Shown here one piece after another: positions 27,209-36,794 of a DNA stretch of 64,000 nt; position 1 is the first letter of the stretch; each line of letters starts with the position of its first letter. Made by a program: the position numbers and the translations under genes. Below the pieces are notes generated by a model. That model saw only the letters and a program-made list of their open reading frames with translations, was not told the DNA's origin and did no database searches. The DNA is from Caldilineaceae bacterium (GTDB taxonomy: Bacteria > Chloroflexota > Anaerolineae > Caldilineales > Caldilineaceae): contig JAJDXQ010000020.1 of NCBI GenBank assembly GCA_022823185.1, positions 1 to 64,000 of the forward strand. Direction: 5' to 3'.

Positions 27209-27748
27209 ATGGACCCCTTGCTGGAATTCATCGACCAGGTCTTGCTGACAGTGACGATTGGCATCGCCTGCTTCGCCATCGGAGCCTGGCTGGGTAGCCA
27301 GTATCCCGACATCGACAGATTGGCCTTCCTTCGCCTCCGCCACAGGTCGGGCATGACGCACAGCTTTCTGCTGCCCTCCCTCCTCTGGCTGGGATGGTTT
27401 CTGTCCGGCATCGAGTGGGCGGACTGGTTCGTTGCCGGTTTCTCAGGAGGCGTAGCGCTCCACCTGGCCTTCGATCTCTTCCCAGAGAAATGGCGCGGTT
27501 TTGCGCTGATTGACCTGCCAAAGTGGGGCCGCTGCACGAGAACTGTTTCCACCGCCTGGCTTTTTGCCAATCTGTTCCTGTGCGTCTTCATTTCAGTCTC
27601 AATCGTTCCATTCCTCGGTCCAGCGGGCATTTTAGCCTACATTGTGTCCTTGGCAGCCCTTTATCTTTACGGCATTATGGCGAAGAAGGAGCATTTCGCC
27701 GCCGGTCCTCTTCTGACAATTCTTACCCTGGGGGGCGACGCCCTCTGA
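27209..27748 (+). CDS. YdjM/LexA-regulated-type membrane-bound putative metal-dependent hydrolase
   Basis: The 179-residue protein has about five hydrophobic helices. It has the signature of the YdjM (DUF457-like) family: GAWLGSQYPDIDR, RHRSGMTHSFLLP and a later HLAFDLFPEKW, whose Asp and His residues suggest metal binding. Function in cells is unknown for the family; E. coli ydjM belongs to the SOS regulon. I chose the ATG at 27209. A GTG at 27122 is possible but adds non-conserved residues and lies too near the -10 element. It lies between mutL and tig. Confidence 0.7.
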   Translation: MDPLLEFIDQVLLTVTIGIACFAIGAWLGSQYPDIDRLAFLRLRHRSGMTHSFLLPSLLWLGWFLSGIEWADWFVAGFSGGVALHLAFDLFPEKWRGFALIDLPKWGRCTRTVSTAWLFANLFLCVFISVSIVPFLGPAGILAYIVSLAALYLYGIMAKKEHFAAGPLLTILTLGGDAL

Positions 27749-27784
27749 GTTCCAATTCTTTGAAATAACGAGAGGCAAAGTACG

Positions 27785-29260
27785 ATGACCTTGACCGTGA
27801 CGACAGAACCAATCGAGAGCCGGCAACTCGCCATGACGATTGAAGTCGCTGACGAGCGCATCGATCAAGAGATGCGTAAAGCTGCTCGCAAAATCGCCCG
27901 GCAGGTTCGCATTCCCGGCTTCCGAAAGGGGCGCGCGCCCTTTCACATTCTCCTTCAATATGTGGGCCGAGAGGCGATAATCAGCGAGTTTGTCGATGAC
28001 CTGGGCCAAGAGGTCTATAAGGAGGCGCTGGAGCAGGAAGGCCTGGAACCGTTCTTCATGGGGAGCCTCGACAACGTCGACATGGAGCAAGGTGTTCGCT
28101 TTCACCTGACGATTCCGCTGCCGCCGGAGGTCAAGTTAGGCGACTACCGCGGATTGCGCGTTGAAGAGGATGAGGCCGAAGTCGATGAAGATCAGCTCCA
28201 GGAGCGCATACAGACCATCCTCGAACAGAGCGCCGACTACGTGGAAACAGACCGCCCCAGCCAGTACGGCGATCTGATGACCATCGATCTGAGAGGTGTC
28301 GTCCTTGATGACGAAGGCAACGAGACCGAAACCGTCGTATTCGATGAAGAGGATTGGGACGTAACCCCCGATCAGGAAAATCCCATGGAGCCGTCTGGCC
28401 TGGATGAAGCGCTCCTGGATCTTTCGCCCTATGATGAAAAGAGCTTCGAGATCGCATGGCCGGAAGACAGCCCCAGCATGTATGCCGGCAATACGGTGCG
28501 TTTCACCGCAAAAGTGCACAGAATTCAGGCTTTCGAGACGCCCACCGAGATGACCGATATGATCGCGCAGAACTTCGGCCCCGACTTCGAGACCGCCGCC
28601 GACCTGCTTGATGACCTCCGCCAAAACGCTCTGCAAGATGCGAAGGAACAGGCCGAAGTCGAACACACGCAGAAAGTCTTGCAGGAACTGGTCGACATGA
28701 GCGAACTTGCTTACCCACCCGTAGCCGTGGATATTGAAATCGACAGAATTGTGCGCAATTCCGATATGCGCCTCCGTCAAATGGGGATTCAGGGACTGGA
28801 GCAATACCTGGAGATTTCAGGACAAACCGCTGAGGAATATCGCGAGTCAATGCGCGAAAATGCCGAAAATTCGCTGCAAATCGAACTCGCGTTGATAGAG
28901 CTTGCCCAGAGCGAGAACATGAAAGTAAGCGATGAAGAGTTTGAAGAGCACATTAGCGGTGTGGCAGGTCCATTGCCCGATGATTCGGATGAAGAGACGG
29001 TTAAAGCGCATGCCGATATGCTCGAAATGATGCGCGCTGACCACAGTCGACCACAAATCGACAGCGAAATCCTTAGGGATAAGGCGATTCAGAAACTGCT
29101 GGCGATCGCCCGCGGCGAGGATGTCCCCGCACCGGAGGCCGAAGCCCTCGAATCTGAAGAGGCCGACTCTCCCGACTCAGATGAATCCAGCCCAGCCGCC
29201 TCTTCTGACGACCCTAATCAGGATGAGGAAGAGTCCACATCAGCAGAAGAAGCTGAATAA
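27785..29260 (+). CDS. tig: Trigger factor
   Basis: Trigger factor is the ribosome-bound chaperone and peptidyl-prolyl isomerase. The N-terminal ribosome-binding signature reads IPGFRKGRAP (about residue 43). A middle FKBP-like domain (about 155-250) and a helical C-terminal domain follow. The 491-residue length exceeds the usual 430 because of a Glu/Ser-rich acidic tail of about 45 residues. It heads the tig-clpP-clpX order common in bacteria. Confidence 0.95.
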   Translation: MTLTVTTEPIESRQLAMTIEVADERIDQEMRKAARKIARQVRIPGFRKGRAPFHILLQYVGREAIISEFVDDLGQEVYKEALEQEGLEPFFMGSLDNVDMEQGVRFHLTIPLPPEVKLGDYRGLRVEEDEAEVDEDQLQERIQTILEQSADYVETDRPSQYGDLMTIDLRGVVLDDEGNETETVVFDEEDWDVTPDQENPMEPSGLDEALLDLSPYDEKSFEIAWPEDSPSMYAGNTVRFTAKVHRIQAFETPTEMTDMIAQNFGPDFETAADLLDDLRQNALQDAKEQAEVEHTQKVLQELVDMSELAYPPVAVDIEIDRIVRNSDMRLRQMGIQGLEQYLEISGQTAEEYRESMRENAENSLQIELALIELAQSENMKVSDEEFEEHISGVAGPLPDDSDEETVKAHADMLEMMRADHSRPQIDSEILRDKAIQKLLAIARGEDVPAPEAEALESEEADSPDSDESSPAASSDDPNQDEEESTSAEEAE

Positions 29261-29441
29261 GAACACGAATCCGGGCGCCTGACACGAACACTTCTCTAAC
29301 GCAGAATAGAGCGGCCCCTACATTCCGCAACGCCATCAAGACCTACACTTGGGACTGTTTCCACCCATCAGGCCGCTGGGCCGCAGACCGACAGAGATGT
29401 CAGTCTGCCGTGACATCATCAGTCAAATAAGGGAGATCCAG

Positions 29442-30242
29442 ATGTTTAATCCGTTTGAAGGAAAGTTCTCGGCTCAGTCGCCGGAAACTCCGCGTAACGC
29501 CGAGCCACCAGCCTGGTCGGGCCTTCCCGGCGATCGGTTCCAGAACAGCGGCCTGACGCCTTCCAATATCGTGCCGATGGTGATCGAGAGTACGGGCCGC
29601 GGCGAACGGGCCTACGACATTTACAGCCTCCTGCTGAAAGAGCGCATCATATTCCTCGGCATGCCGCTTTCCGATCAGGTGGCCAACCTCATGGTGGCCC
29701 AACTCCTCTATCTGAACTCCGAGGACCCGAACCAGCCGATCCAGATGTTTATCAACTGCCCCGGCGGCCTCATCTACGCCGGCCTCGCCATCTATGACAC
29801 GATGAAGATGATCAGTACGCCCATTCACACCTTCGCTGTTGGCGTAACCGCCAGCATGGGCACCGTCCTGCTCTGCTCCGGCACCAAGGGGAAGCGCTAT
29901 GCCCTGCCCCACGCGACAATTCACATGCACCCGGCTGGCGGCGGCGCCCAAGGCTACACCGAAGACGTTCGCATCGCGCTGCGAGAACAGGAACGGCTCC
30001 AGACCCAGCTCTTCCATATCGTAGCCCAACAGACCGGTCACGTATGGCAGGAGATTGAGGAGATCTTCCAGCGCGACCGCTGGATGAACGCGATCGAAGC
30101 GCGCGATTTTGGCATCGTAGACGAAGTGCTCGGCGACAGCAGCGACATCGTCTCCGTCGTGGACGGGCAAGTGAATGTGCCCAACGAAAACGGGACGGAA
30201 ACAGCTGCAAAGGAAGCGGCCGAGGGAGAGGCCGACTCGTAG
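29442..30242 (+). CDS. clpP: ATP-dependent Clp protease proteolytic subunit
   Basis: ClpP forms a tetradecameric serine protease barrel fed by ClpX. The catalytic serine is in [12 protein letters not shown], the histidine is in [11 protein letters not shown], and the aspartate lies in the [11 protein letters not shown] helix. The product is 266 residues, longer than the usual 195-210, with about 45 extra N-terminal residues and a polar C-terminal tail. Start: ATG at 29442 with GGGAGA upstream. The N-terminal extension may be a processed propeptide. Confidence 0.95.
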   Translation: MFNPFEGKFSAQSPETPRNAEPPAWSGLPGDRFQNSGLTPSNIVPMVIESTGRGERAYDIYSLLLKERIIFLGMPLSDQVANLMVAQLLYLNSEDPNQPIQMFINCPGGLIYAGLAIYDTMKMISTPIHTFAVGVTASMGTVLLCSGTKGKRYALPHATIHMHPAGGGAQGYTEDVRIALREQERLQTQLFHIVAQQTGHVWQEIEEIFQRDRWMNAIEARDFGIVDEVLGDSSDIVSVVDGQVNVPNENGTETAAKEAAEGEADS

Positions 30243-30376
30243 AAACTGGCCGTCCGAACTGGCGCGACTTGAGTGGGATAGGTCCTTGTTCAGGCGCGGT
30301 CGGCGCCGGGCGCTGTCCCACTCTTGCCAAAGCGACTCACCCCTGGACGCCAGGCAAACCGTTGACTGGAGACGCG

Positions 30377-31879
30377 ATGAACGCATGTTCCTTCTGCGGC
30401 AGGGAAGAATCCCAAACTCAACGTCTGATCGCCGGCGATGACGGCGTCCACATCTGTGATGAGTGCGTTCGACTCAGCGTCGAAATACTCGAAGAGGAAG
30501 GTGTAGGCAAGATTGGCGGCCCAGGCAGTCCCGCACCGTTTTCCGCCAGGCGCGTGCCCAGTCCCCGCGAAATCGTCCATAACTTGAACCAGTACGTCAT
30601 CGGTCAGAATCGGGCGAAAAAGGTGCTGTCGGTCGCCGTCTACAATCATTACAAGCGCATCTTCGGCAGCAGCGGCGCCGGAGCCCAGCGCTGGCGGCGA
30701 AGCCAGCTTGCCCAGGACGACCAGAGCGCCCTTTCCGAGTCCTCTGACGAAACTGATACGGGGTCAACACCCGAAGCGCAAGCCGCAGAAGACGATATGG
30801 TGGAGCTTGCCAAAAGCAACGTTCTCCTCATCGGCCCTACCGGAAGCGGCAAGACGCTCATGGCCCAGATGCTAGCCAAGCTCCTCGACGTGCCCTTCAC
30901 GATCGCCGATGCGACCAGCCTTACCGAGGCCGGTTACGTGGGGGAAGATGTGGAGAGTCTGCTCGTTGGCCTGCTGCAGGCGGCAGACTGGGACGCGGAC
31001 CGCGCCGCCTGCGGCATCGTCTACATAGACGAAATCGACAAGATCGCCCGTAAAGCAGGTGACAATCCCAGCATCACCCGCGACGTGAGCGGTGAGGGGG
31101 TCCAGCAGGCCTTGCTTAAGATTGTAGAAGGCACAACCGTCAATGTGCCCCCCAGCACGGGCCGCAAACATCCCCAGCAGGAGTTCATCCCGCTCGATAC
31201 CCGCAATATCCTGTTCATTCTGGGCGGCGCGTTTGTCGGCTTGGCGGAGATGGTGCGCAGAAGAATGCGACGCCGGGCCGGCCTTGGCTTCGTTGACAAC
31301 GAATCCGAACTCGACCCGATCGGTTGGACTGGGGATGAGGAGGATGTCGATGAGCTGCCGCTTCCGGAAGAGCTCACCGACCGCCAGCGCGAACTGAGAA
31401 TCCGCCGCCTCGAAAAGGAAGGGCGGGACGAAAGCCGCCTACTCCAGCAGGCGATGCCGGACGACCTGCTCCATTACGGCCTGATCCCGGAATTTGTCGG
31501 CCGCGTCCCGGTCGTCGTCAGTCTCGACGCGCTCGACCGCGAGACCCTCGTCGAAATCCTCACCCGGCCAAAGAACAGTATCGTGCGCCAGTTCCAGCAG
31601 CTCTTCGCCATGGACGAAGTGCTTCTGGAGTTTGAGCCGGACTCCCTGGCAGCCGCCGCGACCCAGGCCTATATGCGCCGCACCGGGGCTCGGGGCTTGC
31701 GCTCAATCGTCGAAGAAGCGTTGCTCGACGTTATGTACGAGATACCCGGTCGCGACGAGGTCGCCCGATGTTTCGTGCGCCGCGATGTCTTTGATGACGG
31801 CGCAATGCCCCGGCTGTACGGCGCCCAGGGCCAGCAGATCCCCTTGACCGATGAACAGGAGCTGGACGCCGCGGCGTGA
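30377..31879 (+). CDS. clpX: ATP-dependent Clp protease ATP-binding subunit ClpX
   Basis: ClpX is the AAA+ unfoldase that delivers substrates to ClpP. The N-terminal zinc finger (CSFCGREE to HICDEC), Walker A GPTGSGKT (about residue 153), pore loop GYVGEDVE, Walker [10 protein letters not shown] and sensor region [11 protein letters not shown] are present. At 500 residues it is about 75 longer than E. coli ClpX. The extra residues are an acidic insert between NHYKRIFG and [10 protein letters not shown] (about residues 95-145) and a charged insert after GLGFVDNES (about residues 310-355), next to the loop that contacts ClpP. Start: ATG at 30377 with GGAG five bases upstream. Confidence 0.95.
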   Translation: MNACSFCGREESQTQRLIAGDDGVHICDECVRLSVEILEEEGVGKIGGPGSPAPFSARRVPSPREIVHNLNQYVIGQNRAKKVLSVAVYNHYKRIFGSSGAGAQRWRRSQLAQDDQSALSESSDETDTGSTPEAQAAEDDMVELAKSNVLLIGPTGSGKTLMAQMLAKLLDVPFTIADATSLTEAGYVGEDVESLLVGLLQAADWDADRAACGIVYIDEIDKIARKAGDNPSITRDVSGEGVQQALLKIVEGTTVNVPPSTGRKHPQQEFIPLDTRNILFILGGAFVGLAEMVRRRMRRRAGLGFVDNESELDPIGWTGDEEDVDELPLPEELTDRQRELRIRRLEKEGRDESRLLQQAMPDDLLHYGLIPEFVGRVPVVVSLDALDRETLVEILTRPKNSIVRQFQQLFAMDEVLLEFEPDSLAAAATQAYMRRTGARGLRSIVEEALLDVMYEIPGRDEVARCFVRRDVFDDGAMPRLYGAQGQQIPLTDEQELDAAA

Positions 31880-32029
31880 CCGCCGCCCCGGGTTCTCGCG
31901 CGCATCTCTCGAGCCCCGCGTAGCGAGAAACCGCATAGGAAAGAAACAGCCCTACTGTCGTCCGCCCGCCGCTCCGGAAACCGAAGCCGCAGCGCCTCCT
32001 GGCTACTGAGTGCCCCCCAACGATCGAGG

Positions 32030-33163
32030 TCAAGCTGTTGTGCAACCCGAATCCTCCCCTGCCAGGTCTCGCAGGACGCCAACGATCTTGCGGTCAGGAA
32101 CAGGGCAAGGGAGTTCCTCAATTTCTTCCAATGTCGTCCAGCGCCAATCGGCACTGTCCGCGGGCTGAGGTGACCCCGCAAGAATCCGCGCGTGAAATGC
32201 CGTCAACGTCATGCGAAAGTGCGTGAATGCGTGCGCCACAGTCGCTAACTTGCCCCCAACAGACACCTCCACGTCCAACTCCCGCCGGACCGCACGCCGC
32301 ACACAGGCAGAAAGATCCTCGTCTCCTTCCTCCCTGGCGCCGTTGGGAAAGGACCAAAGACCCCCCAGCAGACCTTTCTCAGGTCGCCGGTTGATCAGGA
32401 AACGCGAACGGTTGCGCTCTCCTTCCCAGATGACCGCGGCCGCCGCCTCGACATGCGGGATCTTCTGGCGGGGACTCCGGACGGGCCGCCGGTCCTGCAC
32501 CCCGCGCTCGCGCGCCAGGCAGCTGTGCCGCAGCGGACATTCCTCACAGAGTGGGTTGCGGGGCCTGCACAGGAGCGCGCCCAGCTCCATCAACCCTTCA
32601 TTCAGCTCGCCGGGCCGTGCCGTTGCTTCCACCAAGTCCTTCGACAGACTCCACAACCGCTTCTGCGTTGACCGCAGTTCAATCGGGTCTCCGATATCCC
32701 ACAGGCGGCTGATCACTCGCATGGCATTGCCGTCGAGAATTGGCTCCGGCAGCCCAAAAGCCAAACTGAGTATGGCCCCTGCCGTGTACGCGCCGATTCC
32801 GGGCAAGGACAGGAGCTCGCGACGCGTGCGCGGCAGTTTGCCACCGAATTCGACGACCACGATCTGCGCTGCTTTGTGAAGATTCCTCGCGCGGCTGTAA
32901 TATCCCAAGCCCTCCCACAACTTCAAAATCTCTTGCTGGTCGGCCCGGGCCAGCTGCTCGACCGTCGGAAATCGCGCCATCCACCGGTTGAAATAGTCGA
33001 CGACAACCGACACACGTGTCTGCTGGGCCATCACTTCGCTTACCCAGACTGCGTAGGGGTCGCGGGCGCCCGCCGGCCCTTTTCGCCAGGGCAGGGCCCG
33101 CAGCTGCCCCCCGTGCCAGGCTGTCAGGCGAGCGGCAATCTGGTCGTGCATGTCTGCCGCCAT
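32030..33163 (-). CDS. mutY: Adenine DNA glycosylase MutY
   Basis: MutY removes adenine mispaired with 8-oxoguanine. The 377-residue product has the catalytic glutamate in EVMAQQTR, the helix-hairpin-helix LPGIGAYTAGAILS followed by the aspartate in ILDGNAMRV, the 4Fe-4S loop CRPRNPLCEECPLRHSC, and a C-terminal NUDIX-like domain that reads the 8-oxoG strand. It is the last of a minus-strand run behind three M42 peptidases (51-base spacer). Confidence 0.95.
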   Translation of the reverse strand: MAADMHDQIAARLTAWHGGQLRALPWRKGPAGARDPYAVWVSEVMAQQTRVSVVVDYFNRWMARFPTVEQLARADQQEILKLWEGLGYYSRARNLHKAAQIVVVEFGGKLPRTRRELLSLPGIGAYTAGAILSLAFGLPEPILDGNAMRVISRLWDIGDPIELRSTQKRLWSLSKDLVEATARPGELNEGLMELGALLCRPRNPLCEECPLRHSCLARERGVQDRRPVRSPRQKIPHVEAAAAVIWEGERNRSRFLINRRPEKGLLGGLWSFPNGAREEGDEDLSACVRRAVRRELDVEVSVGGKLATVAHAFTHFRMTLTAFHARILAGSPQPADSADWRWTTLEEIEELPCPVPDRKIVGVLRDLAGEDSGCTTA

Positions 33164-33214
33164 CCGGAGTCCGTGTATTTGGTTTCAAATCCGGTGGGAT
33201 TCACTGTCCGTCTG

Positions 33215-34213
33215 CTACGCAAACTCTCCGCCGAGCGCATGCGCCAGCAGGGACACTGCCTGACGCGCGTCGTTGAGGTCTGCAACCTGCGAGGGCGTGT
33301 GGATATAGCGGCAGGGGATTGAAACTGTGCCGGCAGGAACGCCGGCGCGGCTTATCTGGACGGCGGAGGCGTCGGTCGTGCCAAACTCCAGGACCTCCAG
33401 CTGGTAGGGAATGTCATTTGCCTTGGCCGCGTTCTCCAGCCAGCCGCGCACCTTGGGATGCACGATCATACGTCTGTCCATGATTTTGATGGCCGGCCCT
33501 TTCCCCAGCGCTACCTCCATCGGCGTCGCTTCCGGGAAGTCACCGGTAGCCGTAACATCGATCGCTACAACGACCTCCGGCTCCAGGCCGTACCCGGCTG
33601 TCGCGGCGCCCCGCGTCCCCACCTCCTCCTGCACGGTGAAGACGGCCAGTATTTCGTGCGGCGAGCTTTCGAGCTCGCGCAGTGTCTGAATCAGGATGGC
33701 GCAGCCAATTCGATCGTCAAGATTGGCGGCAAACAGCCGGTCGCCGACCGCGCCAAAGCTGCTGCGAAAGACCGCGGTATCGCCAATCTGCACGGCCGCA
33801 TCTTCTTTGGACTTTGCGCCCACGTCCAGAAACAGTTTTTGCGGCGTCGGGCGCTCGCGTGAGAGCGGCGAGCCTTCCATGCCAAACGCACCTTCAACGC
33901 CGTTGGCAAACTGAACGCGGCTGCCGATCAGCGTGTTGGTCGAAACGCCGCCTATGGTTGTGAAACGACAGAAGCCCTGCGCGTCCACATGGGTCACCAT
34001 CACGCCGATCTCGTCCATGTGCGCGGCCAGCATGATTCGCTTGCCATCACCATTCCCGGCAGTCGGACGTCTCACCGCGATCAGGTTTCCAAGCCTGTCG
34101 GTCCGTATCTCGTCAACCAGCTCCGTCAGATGCTGGCCGATCAACTCGCGGATCAGCGCCTCGTCTCCGCTGGGGCCGAAAACACTGCACAGTTCCTCGA
34201 TCAAGGCTCTCAT
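33215..34213 (-). CDS. M42 family metallopeptidase, copy 1
   Basis: M42 enzymes are cobalt/zinc aminopeptidases that assemble into tetrahedral particles and trim peptides. The 332-residue product shows the metal and catalytic residues in LAAHMDEIG, NLDDRIG, VQEEVGTRG, AIDVTATGD and CRYIHTPSQV. Its ATG (34213) overlaps the preceding paralogue's TGA (ATGA overlap), so the two are translationally coupled. Confidence 0.92.
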   Translation of the reverse strand: MRALIEELCSVFGPSGDEALIRELIGQHLTELVDEIRTDRLGNLIAVRRPTAGNGDGKRIMLAAHMDEIGVMVTHVDAQGFCRFTTIGGVSTNTLIGSRVQFANGVEGAFGMEGSPLSRERPTPQKLFLDVGAKSKEDAAVQIGDTAVFRSSFGAVGDRLFAANLDDRIGCAILIQTLRELESSPHEILAVFTVQEEVGTRGAATAGYGLEPEVVVAIDVTATGDFPEATPMEVALGKGPAIKIMDRRMIVHPKVRGWLENAAKANDIPYQLEVLEFGTTDASAVQISRAGVPAGTVSIPCRYIHTPSQVADLNDARQAVSLLAHALGGEFA

Positions 34214-35232
34214 TCTTCGCTCCACTCGGCCCGCAACGGCCGTCCTAACGGACCGGACAACGCATTGCTCACCAGCCGGATCGTGTTCTTCACATCTGCC
34301 GGGTCCATGAGCGCCGCAGGGGTGTGAATGTAGCGGCACGGCACGGCCACCGCTACAGCCGGCACGCCGCCGCGCGCAAGATGGATCGATCCCACATCGG
34401 TGCCGCCGACTCCCGGCTGCTTGAACTGCCACGGGATGTCGTGCGCCGCCGCCGTCTCGGCCAGAATGCGCACCAGGCGGCGGTCCGCGTGCGCGCTGCG
34501 GTCCATCACAGAGATCGCCGGCCCTTTGCCCAGTTCGGTCGTAGGGCTGATGTCCTGTTGCCGCGGCAGATCATCGGCAACAGTGCCTTCGAGGGCCACC
34601 GCCGCATCCGGTTCGACAGCGTAGGCGGCCACACCCGCGCCGCGCAGCCCAATCTCCTCCTGCACGGTGAAAACGCCGACTAGTTCGCAGGGATACGCGC
34701 CTTTTAACAGTTCAACAAGCATGTAGCATCCAACACGGTCGTCAAATGACTTGCCCTTCAGGAGCGCCCCGTACTCCTCATAGCTGCTCTCAAAGGTGAT
34801 CATGTCGCCAGGTTTGATCCCTCCTGCGCCGCCCGTGTCGATCAGGAGATCGGAGATCGGCATCACCCGCCTGCCCGAACGGGCCGCATGGGGCGCCCGC
34901 AGGATCACGCCCGGCGCCTTCTCCTCGCCAATCCTCACCCGCTTGCCCGGCAAAATACGCGGGTCCAGGCCGCCGACACTGCGAAACTTGAGTGTGCCAT
35001 CAGAGTTGGCGCGCATAACGATCCCGCCCACTTCGTCCATATGCGCAGCCAGCATCACGCGATGGCTTCTTGCAGTGTCCGAACCCTTCTTGCGGGCAAT
35101 CAAGTTGCCGATTGAGTCGACCGAAAGCTCATCCACATGCTCGAAAAGCGCCTCCCGCAGGATGGCCCGCACTTCGCCTTCTTGCCCCGCGACCCCGCGG
35201 GCGTTGGACAGTTTTTCGAGCAGTTCATCCAT
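34210..35232 (-). CDS. M42 family metallopeptidase, copy 2
   Basis: This 340-residue paralogue has LAAHMDEVG, SFDDRVG, VQEEIGLRG and CRYIHTPAALM. The fourth metal-ligand position is glutamate (ALEGTVADD) instead of aspartate, a change also found in other family members. It is the middle of three tandem M42 genes and overlaps the next by four bases. Confidence 0.92.
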   Translation of the reverse strand: MDELLEKLSNARGVAGQEGEVRAILREALFEHVDELSVDSIGNLIARKKGSDTARSHRVMLAAHMDEVGGIVMRANSDGTLKFRSVGGLDPRILPGKRVRIGEEKAPGVILRAPHAARSGRRVMPISDLLIDTGGAGGIKPGDMITFESSYEEYGALLKGKSFDDRVGCYMLVELLKGAYPCELVGVFTVQEEIGLRGAGVAAYAVEPDAAVALEGTVADDLPRQQDISPTTELGKGPAISVMDRSAHADRRLVRILAETAAAHDIPWQFKQPGVGGTDVGSIHLARGGVPAVAVAVPCRYIHTPAALMDPADVKNTIRLVSNALSGPLGRPLRAEWSEE

Positions 35233-35296
35233 GGCAACAGACCCGTATTTGCGGCGCCAGGCCAGGAGCTTTACGCAGGCTCGGCGCCGTCAAACC

Positions 35297-36379
35297 CTAA
35301 CCATTTCTGTCGAGCGCCAGCGCGGACATGTCGTCCGGCAGTGCGCAGATCGTCTCGGCCAGCAGGCGCGCGCTCCGTTTGATGTCCTTGAGCGCGACCG
35401 TTTCAGCCGGCGTGTGCATGTTGCGCACCGGCACGGAAATCAGCGCGGTCGGGACGCCCGACCGGGAAACCTGCATCGCCCAGGCGTCGGTCCCGGAGTT
35501 TCCAGGCAGCACCTCGTTTGTATAGGGGATCTCCGTGCGTTCGGCCGCGTCGACAAGCAGTTCCCTCAGCACGGGATGCAGATTCGGCCCCAGGCCGATG
35601 GCCGGCCCGCCGCCCATCGGCATCGCCTCCTCCGCGGACGCGCCCGGCTGCTCCGCATACGTTACATCCAGCGCAATGCCCACATCCGGCGCCGTCTGGA
35701 ACGCCGCGGTCACGGCCCCGCGCAAGCCAATTTCCTCCTGGACCGTAACGACGGCAAAGATGTCCCAGGCGTGGCTCCGCTGCTGAAGCAGGCGCAGTGC
35801 CTGCAGCAAGACCACGACCGATACCCGGTTGTCCAGCGCCTTTCCCGTCGCCTGCCCGTTCCCTAATTCGGCCGCGCTTTGGCGAACTGATATGAAATCC
35901 CCCACCGATACAGACTCGGCCAGCGCGTCAGCAGACAGGCCAACGTCGATGAACAGTTCCGCTTTGGTGAAGGGCTTTTCCCGTTCCTGTTGCGTCAGAA
36001 CATGAGGAGGCCTGCTTGCGATCAGGCCCGGCAGTTCCGTCCGCCCGTGAACCGTGACCTCCTGCGCGGGCAACGCGCCCAAGTCTACACCTCCAACCGG
36101 CGCGAAGCGTAGAAACCCTTTCTCCAACCGGGTAACAATCAGGCCGATCTCGTCCATGTGCGCGGCCAGCATCACCTTGTTCCCGCTCGGGTTTATGCCG
36201 CGTTTATGGCCGGTCAGATTTCCAAGTGTGTCGGTGCGAAGGTCATCGACGAGAGGAGCCATGTGGACACTGACGCAGGCGCGAATCCGTTCTTCCTGGC
36301 CGCTTACGCCGGGTGTCTCGCTCAACTCTTTGAGCAGCGTAAAGCTGTCGGTTTCCGGGGGCTGGCGGTCGCGAGTCAC
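35297..36379 (-). CDS. M42 family metallopeptidase, copy 3
   Basis: The first of the three paralogues in transcription order, 360 residues. It shows LAAHMDEIGLIVTR, ALDNRVS, VQEEIGLRG, ALDVTYAEQPG and VRNMHTPAETV. Residue replacements (LDNR for LDDR, NMHTP for YIHTP) make it the most divergent. I place its start at the GTG at 36379, whose first base is the last base of the preceding zinc-ribbon gene's TAG. An earlier in-frame ATG at 36541 would overlap that gene. Confidence 0.9.
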   Translation of the reverse strand: MTRDRQPPETDSFTLLKELSETPGVSGQEERIRACVSVHMAPLVDDLRTDTLGNLTGHKRGINPSGNKVMLAAHMDEIGLIVTRLEKGFLRFAPVGGVDLGALPAQEVTVHGRTELPGLIASRPPHVLTQQEREKPFTKAELFIDVGLSADALAESVSVGDFISVRQSAAELGNGQATGKALDNRVSVVVLLQALRLLQQRSHAWDIFAVVTVQEEIGLRGAVTAAFQTAPDVGIALDVTYAEQPGASAEEAMPMGGGPAIGLGPNLHPVLRELLVDAAERTEIPYTNEVLPGNSGTDAWAMQVSRSGVPTALISVPVRNMHTPAETVALKDIKRSARLLAETICALPDDMSALALDRNG

Positions 36380-36591
36380 TATCCGGCGGGAACTCCAAGC
36401 TGCGCGCACTGCCCGAAGAGAGGGAGGACGAAGATCAACCCGACCACGATCCAGACCCAGACCGGCATGCCGAGTATGATCAGCCGGCGCCTTGGCTTTT
36501 TTTCCACCGGTTTCGGCAATACGGCCTGGCAGCGCCAGCAAACTTCCTTATCGTCGGGATTCCAGGTTCCGCAACTGGTGCAATCGGGCAT
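36379..36591 (-). CDS. Small zinc-ribbon single-pass membrane protein
   Basis: The 70-residue product begins with a zinc ribbon (CTSCGTWNPDDKEVCWRC, two CxxC pairs), then a basic stretch and one transmembrane helix (about residues 38-60), ending in a short tail. Start: ATG at 36591 with GGGAA upstream. It is coupled by a one-base overlap to an M42 peptidase. Function is unknown; it could anchor or regulate a cytoplasmic partner at the membrane. Confidence 0.65.
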   Translation of the reverse strand: MPDCTSCGTWNPDDKEVCWRCQAVLPKPVEKKPRRRLIILGMPVWVWIVVGLIFVLPLFGQCAQLGVPAG

Positions 36592-36794
36592 ACGACTTTC
36601 CCATGTCAGTGTCGTCGACTGTGGCACGCGTCATGCTAACACAAAAAACAGGCGCGGGCAAACGTTTGGCCCACGGGCCCGTACCAGGAAACAGGACTCG
36701 TACCGCCCAGTCAGGCAACCTCCGGCCCGCGCTGTGACCGATCAATACATTGCCCCGGTCCCTGTCTCAAGGCTCGAAATCTGTCGCGTCCGGC

